This document shows positions 38,551 through 47,213 of a stretch of DNA of 64,000 bases, piece by piece. Under the pieces are notes generated by a model. It made no database searches. It was not told where the DNA came from and saw only the letters and a list, made by a program, of their open reading frames with translations. The position numbers and the translations under genes are program-made. The stretch comes from Streptomyces sp. NBRC 110035 (GTDB lineage Bacteria > Actinomycetota > Actinomycetes > Streptomycetales > Streptomycetaceae), in NCBI RefSeq assembly GCF_000829695.1, contig NZ_BBNN01000017.1:124001-188000 (forward strand), read 5' to 3'. The first letter of the stretch is position 1. Each line of letters begins with the position of its first letter.

Positions 38551-38742
38551 ATGCCGGCCACCGAGAGCTCTCGCCGGACCGAGGCACGGCCGCAGTCGTT
38601 CACCGGGGTGTCGATGCGCGATCTGCTGGCGGCCGGCGAGGCCGCCGCCGCGATCTCCACCCCGCCCCGCGCTCCCGAGCCGCACCCCCGCCCGCAGCCC
38701 CGGCTCGCCGGGCCGGTGAACGGCCACCGCGAGGCCGCCTGA
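38551..38742 (+). CDS. Small conserved-type protein, 63 aa
   Basis: No function is recognised. The product has a central SFTGVSMRDLLAAGEAAAA segment and a Pro-rich end. A perfect AGGAGG at 38540-38545 supports the ATG 38551 start. The iron-box-like palindrome upstream suggests metal-responsive control. Confidence 0.75.
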   Translation: MPATESSRRTEARPQSFTGVSMRDLLAAGEAAAAISTPPRAPEPHPRPQPRLAGPVNGHREAA

Positions 38743-38787
38743 TCGCGGCGTGGGTCGCCGGCCCGCGGGGCGCGGTCGGCGTCGTGC

Positions 38788-39435
38788 CTACCGCACGACG
38801 ACGATTTTGCGGCCGATGGTGGCGAACTTCCACATCGCCTCGCCGTCCGCGCGGGTTTCGCGGATACCGCCGGTGGGGACTTCCGGGTCCAGCTGCGGGG
38901 CCGAGCCGTCGACCGCCGCACTGAAACCGATCCCGGTGCCGTTGCGGGTGGCGAAGCGGACGACGTGCTCGACCGGGATGCCGTCCGATCCGGTGACGGA
39001 CCCCGAGCGGGAGGTGACGTGGTAGGTGCCCGGTTCCGGGTCCACCGTGCTGGGGCTGACCGTGAAGGTGCGCCGGACCGTGCCGTCCTTCTCGACCAGC
39101 CACACCCGGTCGTCGTCCAGCGCGTACACGACCCGGATGCCCCGGCCGGACCCCCGGGGCGGGCCGGTGGGGGAGGAGTCCTCGCCCCGGTCGGCCTGCA
39201 GGGCCGCCGGTACGGTGCCCGCGCGGGCGGCGGGCCGAGTGGCCGGCGCGTTCGCGGATGCCTGGTAGCCGAGGACGCCCACCGTCAGGAGGGCCGCCGC
39301 GGTCAGCCCCGCCACGATCGCCGAGCTGTTGCCTGCCACCGCCGTCACCGCCTCTGTGCCGCTGTACCTCTGTGTTTCTGCGCCGCTCGACGTCGCCCCG
39401 TACCGCCTCGCGGTCGCCCGGCCGTTCCGTGCCAC
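38788..39435 (-). CDS. L,D-transpeptidase-like protein lacking the catalytic Cys
   Basis: The 215-aa product has an N-terminal membrane anchor (AIVAGLTAAALLTVGVLGY) and a YkuD-like fold (RVWLVEKDGTVRRTFTVS, then GTYHVTSRSG and HVVRF). Active L,D-transpeptidases have HxxxxxxxxxxxxSHGC; here the place of the Cys motif reads TGGIRETRADGEAMW, with no Cys. It may be a catalytically dead or scaffold member. Start GTG 39435 is the first in frame. It converges with the small gene at 38551. Confidence 0.8.
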   Translation of the reverse strand: MARNGRATARRYGATSSGAETQRYSGTEAVTAVAGNSSAIVAGLTAAALLTVGVLGYQASANAPATRPAARAGTVPAALQADRGEDSSPTGPPRGSGRGIRVVYALDDDRVWLVEKDGTVRRTFTVSPSTVDPEPGTYHVTSRSGSVTGSDGIPVEHVVRFATRNGTGIGFSAAVDGSAPQLDPEVPTGGIRETRADGEAMWKFATIGRKIVVVR

Positions 39436-39581
39436 CCGGTGGTGACCTTTCGGGATGACCGCGGGCCCTGCGGGAAAGTCACGGATCGTCCAGGACCGTC
39501 CCGGAGTGTGCGTACGTCGATGTGACGGTAGCAGTACGTGACCGTCCGACCGGGCCGTCCGACACGGGGCGCCGGGAGCCG

Positions 39582-39587
39582 TAGGCT
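39582..39587 (+). promoter_or_regulatory. -10 element placing tsaB as leaderless
   Basis: TAGGCT ends 6 nt before the GTG start of tsaB and there is no ribosome site, so the mRNA may be leaderless. Confidence 0.45.
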
Positions 39588-39593
39588 GTTTGT

Positions 39594-40247
39594 GTGCTCC
39601 TGCTCGCTCTGGATACCGCCACCCCTGCCGTCACCGTCGCGCTGCACGACGGCGACGACGTCATCGCCTCGTCGAGTCAGGTGGACGCCCGCCGCCACGG
39701 CGAACTGCTGCTCCCGGCGATCGACCGGGTACTCGCCGCGGCCGGTGTGAAGGCGGACGCCCTCACCGGGATCGTCGTCGGCATCGGCCCCGGGCCGTAC
39801 ACCGGGCTGCGGGTCGGCCTGATGACCGCGGACACCTTCGGGCTCGCGCTCGGTGTTCCCGTGCACGGTGTGTGCACGCTGGACGGCCTCGCGTACGCCG
39901 CGGACCTGGAGGGCCCCTTCGTCGTGGCGACCGACGCCCGCCGCAAGGAGGTCTACTGGGCGCGGTACGCCGACTCCCGCACCCGCCTCACCGACCCCGC
40001 CGTCGACCGGCCCGCCGACATCGCCGGCCGGGTCGCGGGGCTGCCCGCGGTCGGCGCCGGCGCGCTGCTGTACCCCGATACCTTCCCCAAGGCGCACGAG
40101 CCCGAGCACGTGAGTGCCGCCGCCCTCGCCCGGCTGGCCGCCGAGCGGCTGGCGGCCGGTGCGCAGCTGCCCGCGCCGCGGCCGCTGTACCTGCGCCGCC
40201 CCGATGCCCAGGTCCCCAAGAACTACAAGGTGGTCACCCCCAAGTGA
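39594..40247 (+). CDS. tsaB: tRNA t6A synthesis partner TsaB
   Basis: TsaB (217 aa) is the ASKHA-fold partner of TsaD in t6A formation. It starts LLLALDTATPAVTVAL and contains GIGPGPYTGLRVGLM. It overlaps rimI by 4 nt (GTGA). The tsaB-rimI-tsaD order is common in actinobacteria. Confidence 0.96.
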   Translation: MLLLALDTATPAVTVALHDGDDVIASSSQVDARRHGELLLPAIDRVLAAAGVKADALTGIVVGIGPGPYTGLRVGLMTADTFGLALGVPVHGVCTLDGLAYAADLEGPFVVATDARRKEVYWARYADSRTRLTDPAVDRPADIAGRVAGLPAVGAGALLYPDTFPKAHEPEHVSAAALARLAAERLAAGAQLPAPRPLYLRRPDAQVPKNYKVVTPK

Positions 40248-40882
40248 CACGAGTGACAGGGCCCGAGAAGGTCGCGCTGCGCGAGATGCGCTGGTGGGAC
40301 ATCGAGCGGGTGTTCCAGCTGGAGCGCGAGCTGTTCCCCGAGGACGCCTGGTCACGGGGGATGTTCTGGTCCGAGCTGGCCCATGCGCGCGGCCCCGCCG
40401 CGACCCGCCGCTACGTGGTCGCCGAGGAGGACGGCCGGCTCGTCGGATACGCCGGTCTCACCTCCGCCGGCGCGACGGCCGACGGCGGCGAGGACACGGG
40501 CGGGGTGACCGGGGTGGCCGACGTCCAGACCATCGCCGTGCGCCGGGACCACTGGGGCACCGGCCTCGGCTCGCGGCTGCTGACGGAACTGCTGCGGGCG
40601 GCGACCGCGTTCGAGTGCGCCGAGGTGCTGCTGGAGTGCCGGATCGACAACGTCCGGGCCCAGAAACTGTACGAGCGCTTCGGCTTCGAGACCATCGGGG
40701 TCAGGAAGGGCTACTACCAGCCGGGAAACGTGGACGCCCTGGTGATGCGGCTGACCGACCCGTCCGTCTCCGTCACCCCGGCGGCCCCCGTGGACCCGGT
40801 GCCCCCCACGGCCGCCTCCACGGCCCCCGTGAATCCCGTGAACCCCGTGAACGGCGTAGAAGGAACCGAGACCCATGGCTGA
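40244..40882 (+). CDS. rimI: Ribosomal-protein alanine N-acetyltransferase
   Basis: RimI (212 aa) acetylates the N-terminus of S18; it is a GNAT enzyme. GTG 40244 overlaps the tsaB stop, and [21 protein letters not shown] sequence starts the fold; [18 protein letters not shown] is the acetyl-CoA site. A C-terminal tail with PVNPVNPVN repeats is not in most homologues. It overlaps tsaD by 8 nt. Confidence 0.95.
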   Translation: MTRVTGPEKVALREMRWWDIERVFQLERELFPEDAWSRGMFWSELAHARGPAATRRYVVAEEDGRLVGYAGLTSAGATADGGEDTGGVTGVADVQTIAVRRDHWGTGLGSRLLTELLRAATAFECAEVLLECRIDNVRAQKLYERFGFETIGVRKGYYQPGNVDALVMRLTDPSVSVTPAAPVDPVPPTAASTAPVNPVNPVNGVEGTETHG

Positions 40883-42002
40883 CGAACCCCTGGTGCTGGG
40901 GATCGAGACCTCCTGCGACGAGACCGGTGTCGGCGTCGTCCGGGGGACCACCCTGCTGGCGGACGCCGTCGCCTCCAGCGTCGACGAGCACGCCCGCTTC
41001 GGCGGTGTCGTCCCGGAGGTCGCCTCCCGCGCCCACCTGGAGGCGATGGTGCCGACGATCGGGCGCGCCCTGAAGGAGGCCGGGGTGAGCGCCCGGGACC
41101 TGGACGGCATCGCCGTCACCGCCGGTCCGGGGCTCGCCGGCGCGCTGCTGGTCGGCGTCTCGGCGGCCAAGGCGTACGCCTACGCCCTCGGCAAGCCCCT
41201 CTACGGCGTCAACCACCTCGCCTCGCACATCTGCGTCGACCAGCTGGAGCACGGGCCGCTCCCCGAGCCGACGATGGCGCTGCTGGTCTCCGGCGGCCAC
41301 TCCTCGCTGCTGCTCTCCTCGGACATCACCTCCGACGTCCGCCCGATGGGCGCCACCATCGACGACGCGGCCGGCGAGGCCTTCGACAAGATCGCGCGCG
41401 TGCTCGACCTCGGCTTCCCCGGCGGCCCGGTCATCGACCGGTACGCGCGCGAGGGCGACTCGTCCGCGATCGCGTTCCCGCGCGGGCTGACCGGGCCGCG
41501 CGACCCCGCGTACGACTTCTCCTTCTCCGGTCTGAAGACGGCCGTGGCCCGCTGGATCGAGGCCAGGCGGGCGGCGGGGGAGGAGGTCCCGGTGCGTGAC
41601 GTGGCGGCCTCCTTCCAGGAGGCGGTCGTGGACGTGCTCACCCGCAAGGCCGTACGCGCCTGCAAGGACGAGGGCGTCGACCATCTGATGATCGGCGGCG
41701 GAGTGGCCGCCAACACCCGGCTGCGGGCGCTGGCCCAGGAACGCTGCGAGGCGGCCGGCATCCGGCTGCGCGTACCGCGCCCGGGGCTGTGCACGGACAA
41801 CGGTGCGATGGTGGCAGCCCTGGGCGCCGAGATGGTCGCCCGGGGCCGGGCGGCGTCCGACTGGGACCTGTCCGCGGACTCCTCCCTCCCCGTGACGGAA
41901 CCCCACGTACCGGGCGAGACCCACACGCAGGCGCAGGCGCAGGCGCACACGCACACGCACGATCACGTGCACGAGGTCGGCGGGGAGAACCTGTACTCGT
42001 GA
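40875..42002 (+). CDS. tsaD: tRNA N6-threonylcarbamoyltransferase TsaD
   Basis: TsaD (375 aa) carries out the t6A transfer with a metal held by His residues in GVNHLASHI. Other blocks are [14 protein letters not shown] and GGHSSLL. The last about 25 residues form a His/Gln/Thr-rich tail encoded by short repeats (about 41925-41960), which may bind metal. It is the last of the tsaB-rimI-tsaD unit. Confidence 0.97.
   Translation: MADEPLVLGIETSCDETGVGVVRGTTLLADAVASSVDEHARFGGVVPEVASRAHLEAMVPTIGRALKEAGVSARDLDGIAVTAGPGLAGALLVGVSAAKAYAYALGKPLYGVNHLASHICVDQLEHGPLPEPTMALLVSGGHSSLLLSSDITSDVRPMGATIDDAAGEAFDKIARVLDLGFPGGPVIDRYAREGDSSAIAFPRGLTGPRDPAYDFSFSGLKTAVARWIEARRAAGEEVPVRDVAASFQEAVVDVLTRKAVRACKDEGVDHLMIGGGVAANTRLRALAQERCEAAGIRLRVPRPGLCTDNGAMVAALGAEMVARGRAASDWDLSADSSLPVTEPHVPGETHTQAQAQAHTHTHDHVHEVGGENLYS
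41925..41960 (+). repeat. Short repeats in the tsaD 3' end
   Basis: CAGGCG and CACACG-type hexamers repeat three or more times here and encode the [11 protein letters not shown] part of the TsaD tail. Hexamer changes keep the reading frame, so length variation between strains is expected. Confidence 0.8.
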
Positions 42003-42268
42003 CCGTCGCGCTGATGTGGGAGGCACGGGCCGTGCCCGGCCGGGGTGAGGAACTGCTGGCCTGGACCGAGGAGCAGTTGCGCGAACTGCCCGCCGACCCG
42101 GCCCCCTTGCGCCGGGAGGCCTTCCGCGCCCCGCAGGACCGGGTCCTCGTCATCACCTGGTGGAACGCCCCGTACGACGCCGACCTCCCCGAACTCCCCG
42201 AACCGACCGGGGGCCTGGTCACCCGCGCGGTGCACCGGTGGCGCTTCGAGTCGGTGGGCGCGAGGTGA
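41999..42268 (+). CDS. Small conserved hypothetical protein
   Basis: The 89-aa product ([20 protein letters not shown] at the start) has a pattern loosely similar to small antibiotic-biosynthesis-monooxygenase or stress-related alpha/beta proteins, but I cannot assign it. GTG 41999 overlaps the tsaD stop (GTGA), indicating coupling. Confidence 0.75.
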   Translation: MTVALMWEARAVPGRGEELLAWTEEQLRELPADPAPLRREAFRAPQDRVLVITWWNAPYDADLPELPEPTGGLVTRAVHRWRFESVGAR

Positions 42269-42584
42269 CCGGCGCGGCCACCGGCCGACGGGCGGCTGCC
42301 GGCCGGGGCTGACGGCCCGGCTCCCCCCCGCCCCCTCATGCCGTGCCCGTGACCTCCGTCCCGCACACCGGCCTTCGGCCCGGGCCGGTTTCGCGGAGCG
42401 GGCCGGTGAGGGTCAGGTGGGCCCCGCCGCAGCGATCCGGCGCCGGGCACGGGCCGGCGCCCGCGTGCCGAGGTCCGGGTCCACCATGGCCTACCAATAT
42501 TTCGTAAAGTGTGTCGAATGTTCCGGGATCCCGTGACTCGGGGAACACTTCGTCAAGAGGGCCCGTAGGGATACGATCGCGGCC
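42269..42584. other. Upstream region of the LacI gene
   Basis: No gene is seen. An inverted repeat GAATGTTCC (42516-42524) and GGAACACTTC (42542-42551) flanks the promoter zone and could be an autoregulatory operator. TACGAT at 42572-42577 ends 7 nt before the ATG, without a ribosome site, so the mRNA may be leaderless. Confidence 0.5.
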
Positions 42585-43643
42585 ATGACTTCCTCGCAGC
42601 CCGCCGAAACCCGGACGCGAGGGCGCAGCGCGCAGACTGCGACCCTCGCCGAGATCGCCCGCGAGGCCGGTGTCTCGGCACCGACTGTTTCGAAGGTCCT
42701 CAACGGCCGCGCCGATGTCGCCCCCGCCACCCGGAGCCGGGTCGAGGAACTGCTGCGTGCCCACGGCTACCGGCGACGGCGTGCCGAGGCCACCCGTTCG
42801 CCCTTGATCGACCTGGTCTTCCACGAACTCGAGAGCGCCTGGGCGATGGAGGTCATCCGGGGCGTGGAGAACGTGGCGAGGGACGCGGGGCTGAGCGTCG
42901 TCCTCTCCGAGAGCGCGGGGCGGCTCACCCCGGGGCGGACCTGGGCCGACCAGGTCGCCGCGCGCCGCCCGCACGGGGTGGTCCTCGTCCTGTCCGGCCT
43001 CGACGAGTCCGGGCGGGCGCTGCTGACCAGCCGGTCCATCCCGTTCGTGGTGATGGACCCGGCCGGCGACCCCGGCACCGACGTGCCCTCCGTCGGCGCG
43101 ACCAACTGGCAGGGCGGGCTCGCCGCCACCCGGCACCTGGTCGAGCTCGGTCACACCAGGATCGGGGCGATCAGCGGGCCCTCGCAGATGATGTGCAGCC
43201 GCGCCCGCATGGACGGCTACCGGGCCGCGCTGGAGACCGGCGGACTTCCGGTGGACCCCGGGCTGGTCATGGCCGGCGACTTCCACCACGAGACCGGGTA
43301 CCGCCAGGGCCTCGCCCTGCTGCGCCGGCCCGACCGGCCCACCGCGGTCTTCGCCGGCAACGACCTCCAGGCGCTCGGCCTCTACGAGGCCGCGCGTGAG
43401 CTGGGCCTGCGGATTCCCGAGGACCTGAGCGTGGTGGGGTTCGACGACCTGCCGGTGGCCCGCTGGGTGGGGCCGCCGCTGACGACCGTGCGGCAGCCGC
43501 TGACGGAGATGGCGGAGGCGGCGGCCCGGCTGGTCCTCGACCTCGGCAAGGGCGAGGACCCCGCGGCCGCCGCGACCCGGGTGGAACTGGCGACGAGCCT
43601 GGTGGTGCGCAGCAGCACGGGGGCGCCGCCGGCCGGGGAGTGA
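42585..43643 (+). CDS. LacI-family transcriptional regulator
   Basis: The 352-aa product has an N-terminal helix-turn-helix (TLAEIAREAGVSAPTVSKVL) with the hinge helix RVEELLRAHGYRRR, then a periplasmic-binding-protein-like sugar domain. The effector is unknown. It may control the beta-helix gene at 32160, whose promoter has LacI-style sites, but this is inference. It stands alone. Confidence 0.92.
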   Translation: MTSSQPAETRTRGRSAQTATLAEIAREAGVSAPTVSKVLNGRADVAPATRSRVEELLRAHGYRRRRAEATRSPLIDLVFHELESAWAMEVIRGVENVARDAGLSVVLSESAGRLTPGRTWADQVAARRPHGVVLVLSGLDESGRALLTSRSIPFVVMDPAGDPGTDVPSVGATNWQGGLAATRHLVELGHTRIGAISGPSQMMCSRARMDGYRAALETGGLPVDPGLVMAGDFHHETGYRQGLALLRRPDRPTAVFAGNDLQALGLYEAARELGLRIPEDLSVVGFDDLPVARWVGPPLTTVRQPLTEMAEAAARLVLDLGKGEDPAAAATRVELATSLVVRSSTGAPPAGE

Positions 43644-43817
43644 CGGTTGCCGGGCTCGAGGAGGCCGGCCGGACACTGCTCGAAGGCTGCCGCCGACGGT
43701 TCCGAAAGTTTCGGCGCGTGTCCCGGGTGAGTGCGGGCTGTGAAGTCTGAGAACTTCACAAGAAAACGGTCCGGGGAGTGCTCGTTGTCATAATTCGGAC
43801 TTACGTTCCTGTCTGTG

Positions 43818-45017
43818 ATGGGATATGAGGGCCACGACGGGGGCCGCGGTGACGGGCGCGACGAAGGCGGGGGCGAGGTCCCTCCGGACACGCCCTCGGA
43901 CCCCTCCGAAGACGCGGACGTACGGGCGGACCCGCCCACGGAACCGGTGACGGACCCGGTGACAGGCCGGGTGGCGGGCCCGTCGGCGGATCGGCAGCCG
44001 GCCCGTCGCCGGGCGCGGGCCCTGAGGTTCGCCGGCCTCGCGCTGGCGGGCGTGCTGGTGCTGGGCGCCGGGGCGGCCGGCTGGTCGTACTGGCAGCTGG
44101 GCGACAACGTCAGGAGCGTCGACATCAACGGCGCCCTGGGCGACGACCGCCCGCCCAGGGGGACGACGGCCTCGGACCAGGGCGCTTCGGCGTCCGCCCC
44201 ACCCCTGCCGACGGGCTCCCTCAACATCCTGGTGCTGGGCTCGGACTCGCGCAGCGGCGGGGAGAACCAGGCGCTCGGCGGCGGTGACAGCGGCGGGGCC
44301 CGTTCCGACACGGCCATGGTCGTCCACCTCGACGCCGGCCGGACCGCCGCGACCGTGGTCAGCATCCCGCGCGACACCCTGGTCGACCGCCCGGCCTGCC
44401 CGCTGCCGGACGGCGGGTCGACGCAGCCGGTGTCCCACGCGATGTTCAACAGTGCCTACGAGGTGGGCGGGCCGGTGTGTGCGGTGAAGACGGCCGAGCT
44501 GCTCACGGACGTCCGCATGGACCACTACGTCGAGATCGACTTCACCGGCTTCGCCCGCCTGGTCGACGCGCTCGGCGGCGTCACCGTCACCACGGACGAG
44601 GACATCGACGACGACCTGAGCCGGCTGCACCTCGAAGCGGGCACCCACCACCTGGACGGCACCGAGGCCCTGGCCATGGCCCGCACCCGCTACGGCACAG
44701 CGGACGGCAGCGACCTCGGCCGCATAGATCTCCAGCACACGCTGGTGAAGGCGCTGCTGGACCAGATCGGGAAGCAGAGCCTGCTGACCGACCCCACCGA
44801 GCTGTACGAGATCGCCGACGCGGTCACCAGCAGTCTCACGACCGACACCGGCCTGGACTCGCTGGCCGAGCTGACCCGCTTCGCCCAGAGCCTGCAGGGT
44901 CTGTCGTCGCCCGCCGTCACCACCGTGACGATGCCGGTGCTCCCGGCGCCCTGGGACTCCAACCGGGTGGTGGCACAGCAGCCGGAGGCGGAGAAGCTGT
45001 GGGCGTCGCTGCGGTGA
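43818..45017 (+). CDS. LytR-CpsA-Psr family cell-wall ligase
   Basis: The 399-aa product has an acidic Pro-rich cytoplasmic N-terminus of about 60 residues, one membrane helix near residue 80 (FAGLALAGVLVLGAGAAGWSY) and an LCP domain with LNILVLGSDSRSG, RSDTAMVVHLD and TVVSIPRDTLVD and the Arg-rich phosphate-binding positions. LCP enzymes attach glycopolymers to peptidoglycan. ATG 43818 follows a GTG at 43815 in the same frame. Confidence 0.93.
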   Translation: MGYEGHDGGRGDGRDEGGGEVPPDTPSDPSEDADVRADPPTEPVTDPVTGRVAGPSADRQPARRRARALRFAGLALAGVLVLGAGAAGWSYWQLGDNVRSVDINGALGDDRPPRGTTASDQGASASAPPLPTGSLNILVLGSDSRSGGENQALGGGDSGGARSDTAMVVHLDAGRTAATVVSIPRDTLVDRPACPLPDGGSTQPVSHAMFNSAYEVGGPVCAVKTAELLTDVRMDHYVEIDFTGFARLVDALGGVTVTTDEDIDDDLSRLHLEAGTHHLDGTEALAMARTRYGTADGSDLGRIDLQHTLVKALLDQIGKQSLLTDPTELYEIADAVTSSLTTDTGLDSLAELTRFAQSLQGLSSPAVTTVTMPVLPAPWDSNRVVAQQPEAEKLWASLR

Positions 45018-45173
45018 GGTGCGGCGCGCCGGAAGAAAGTTCCGGGAAATCCGGGGGAGCGTGTCGATTCGGCCGTCGCCCGTTCGACGCAGGGGTGAGA
45101 GGCCGGGACACACCCGGCCACACCCGGCCCGTACGGCGAACGCCGCAACGGCACCACGACACGAGGAGTCACC

Positions 45174-45530
45174 ATGCCGCGCTTTCTCTCCCTGGTCCGG
45201 ATCGACGAGGCCAACGCCCCCCAGGAGGGCCCCAGCCCCGAACTGATGCAGCGGATGGGCGAACTGCTCGAGGAGATGACGAAGGCCGGGGTCCTGCTGG
45301 ACACGGCGGGGCTGACCCCGACGGCCCAGGGCACCCGCGTGCACTACGAGGGCGGACAGCTGTCGACGACCGACGGGCCCTTCACCGAGGCCAAGGAGGT
45401 CATCGGGGGCTACGCGATGATGCAGGCCAAGGACATGGCCGAGGCGGTCGAGTGGACCAAGCGGTTCCTGAAGGTGCACGAGGAGCACTGGACGGTGACC
45501 TGCGAGGTGCGCGAGGTCGTGGAGGGCTGA
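45174..45530 (+). CDS. DGPF (YCII-related) protein
   Basis: The 118-aa product has the family motif TTDGPFTEAKEVIGGY. DGPF proteins accompany ECF42 sigma factors; the sigma gene follows after 293 nt, which are filled with GC-rich repeats. The function is unclear. GAGGAG precedes ATG 45174. Confidence 0.92.
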   Translation: MPRFLSLVRIDEANAPQEGPSPELMQRMGELLEEMTKAGVLLDTAGLTPTAQGTRVHYEGGQLSTTDGPFTEAKEVIGGYAMMQAKDMAEAVEWTKRFLKVHEEHWTVTCEVREVVEG

Positions 45531-45823
45531 CCCGGCGGGGGAGCGGTCCGGCGGGGGAGACAGCCTTGCTGAGGGAGTGCCCCGGCGGGGGCCGGCCCGG
45601 CAGGGGGGGGAGCAGCCCCGCTGGGGGAGTGGCCCGGCTGGGGAGGCAGCCCGGCAGGGGGGAGCGGTCCGGCGGGGGAAGTAGCCCGGCAGGGGGGAGC
45701 GGTCCGGCGGGGGAAGTAGCCCCGTGGGGGGAGTGGCCCGGCGAGGGAGGCAGCCTCGCTGGGGGAGTGGCCCCGCGGGAGACTCTTTGGCTCCGGCGCC
45801 GCAGGGGTGTCTGATGGTGGGTT
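45531..45823 (+). repeat. GC-rich tandem repeats between DGPF and sigma
   Basis: The gap is made of imperfect 17-18-bp units rich in CCCGGC and GGGG. A perfect 35-bp tandem duplication is at 45650-45684 and 45685-45719. The sequence has a strong G-strand bias and is open in some frames but not coding by family similarity. It may affect transcription or G-quadruplex formation between the two genes. Confidence 0.85.
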
Positions 45824-47176
45824 GTGACAGAGCAGCCCACCTCCAGCCCCGCTCCCCGCCCGGCGCCCTCGACCGCCGGGACTCCCGGGTCCGCCGAGAC
45901 TTCCGAAACTCCCGGCTCCGCCCGGGCGCGCCGGACCGTCGAGACCGTCTTCCGCCTGGAGTCCCCGCGGGTCATCGCAGGCGTGGCCCGTGTCGTCCGG
46001 GACGTCGGTATCGCGGAGGAGCTGGCGCAGGACGCCCTGGTCGCCGCGCTGGAGCAGTGGCCGAGGGACGGCGTGCCCGACAACCCGGGCGCCTGGCTCA
46101 TGAGGGCCGCCAGGAACCGTGCCGTCGACCTGGTCCGGCGCCGCGAGAACTACGCCCGCAAGCTCGCCGAGATCGGCCGGGACCCCTCGGCCGCCGCCCC
46201 GCCCGGGGATCCCGCGGACCTCGCCGACCCCGACGGCATCGACGACGACCTGCTCCGGCTCGTCTTCACCGCGTGCCATCCGGCCCTGCCGGCCGAGGCC
46301 CGCATCGCCCTCACCCTGCGCCTGCTCGGCGGTCTGACCACGGCCGAGATCGCCCGCGCGTTCCTGGCCCCGGAGCCGACGGTGGCCCAGCGCATCGTGC
46401 GCGCGAAGCGGACCCTCGCGAAGAAGAACGTCGCCTTCGAGGTGCCCTACGGACCCGACCGCGAGGCCCGCCTCGGCTCGGTCCTGGACGTCATCTACCT
46501 GATCTTCAACGAGGGGTACGCGGCCACGGCCGGCGACGACTGGCTGCGCCCCGGGCTGTGCGAGGACGCGCTGCGGCTCGCCCGGGTGCTGTCCGGGCTG
46601 ATGCCCAGGGAACCCGAGGTCCACGGCCTCACCGCGCTGCTGGAGTTCCAGACGTCCCGGGCCGCCGCCCGCACCGGCCCGGACGGCGAACCGGTGCTGC
46701 TCAAGGACCAGAACCGGGCCCGCTGGAACCGCATGCTCATCGCCCGCGGCATCACCGCCCTCACCCGCGCCGACGCCACCGCCACCGGCGCCCCGGGCCC
46801 GTACGCCCTCCAGGCCGCCATCGCCGCCTGCCACGCGCACGCGTACCGCTACGAGGACACCGACTGGCGCCGCATCGCCGCCCTCTACGGCCTCCTCGCG
46901 GCCCGGGCCCCGTCCCCGGTCGTCGAACTCAACCGCGCGGTCGCCGTCTCCATGGCCGAAGGCCCCGCGGCGGCCCTCCCCCTCGTCGACGCCCTGACCG
47001 GCGTACCGGCGCTCCGGGACTACCACCTCCTGCCGAGCGTCCGGGGCGACCTGCTGGCCCGCCTCGGACGCACCGAGGAGGCCCGCGCGGAATGCGCGCG
47101 GGCGGCCTCGCTGGCCAGGAACGAACGGGAACGGGACATGCTGCTGCGGCGGGCGGGGGAACGGGCGGGGGACTGA
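45824..47176 (+). CDS. ECF42-type RNA polymerase sigma factor
   Basis: The 450-aa product has sigma region 2 (LAQDALVAALEQWPRDGVPD, RNRAVDLVRR) and region 4 (LLGGLTTAEIARAFLAPEPT), then a long C-terminal TPR-like helical extension (HAHAYRYEDTDWRRIAALYG) typical of the ECF42 group. The group is controlled through its own C-terminal part together with DGPF proteins. Start GTG 45824. It converges with the methyltransferase. Confidence 0.93.
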   Translation: MTEQPTSSPAPRPAPSTAGTPGSAETSETPGSARARRTVETVFRLESPRVIAGVARVVRDVGIAEELAQDALVAALEQWPRDGVPDNPGAWLMRAARNRAVDLVRRRENYARKLAEIGRDPSAAAPPGDPADLADPDGIDDDLLRLVFTACHPALPAEARIALTLRLLGGLTTAEIARAFLAPEPTVAQRIVRAKRTLAKKNVAFEVPYGPDREARLGSVLDVIYLIFNEGYAATAGDDWLRPGLCEDALRLARVLSGLMPREPEVHGLTALLEFQTSRAAARTGPDGEPVLLKDQNRARWNRMLIARGITALTRADATATGAPGPYALQAAIAACHAHAYRYEDTDWRRIAALYGLLAARAPSPVVELNRAVAVSMAEGPAAALPLVDALTGVPALRDYHLLPSVRGDLLARLGRTEEARAECARAASLARNERERDMLLRRAGERAGD

Positions 47177-47213
47177 GGGGGCCGAGGCAGGGGTGCCGTC
47201 CCGCGTGCGCGGG

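Noticed and set aside
45531..45823. Long open frame through the G-rich repeats
   Set aside because: It is Gly/Pro/Arg-biased low-complexity sequence caused by the repeats, with no start signal or family match.
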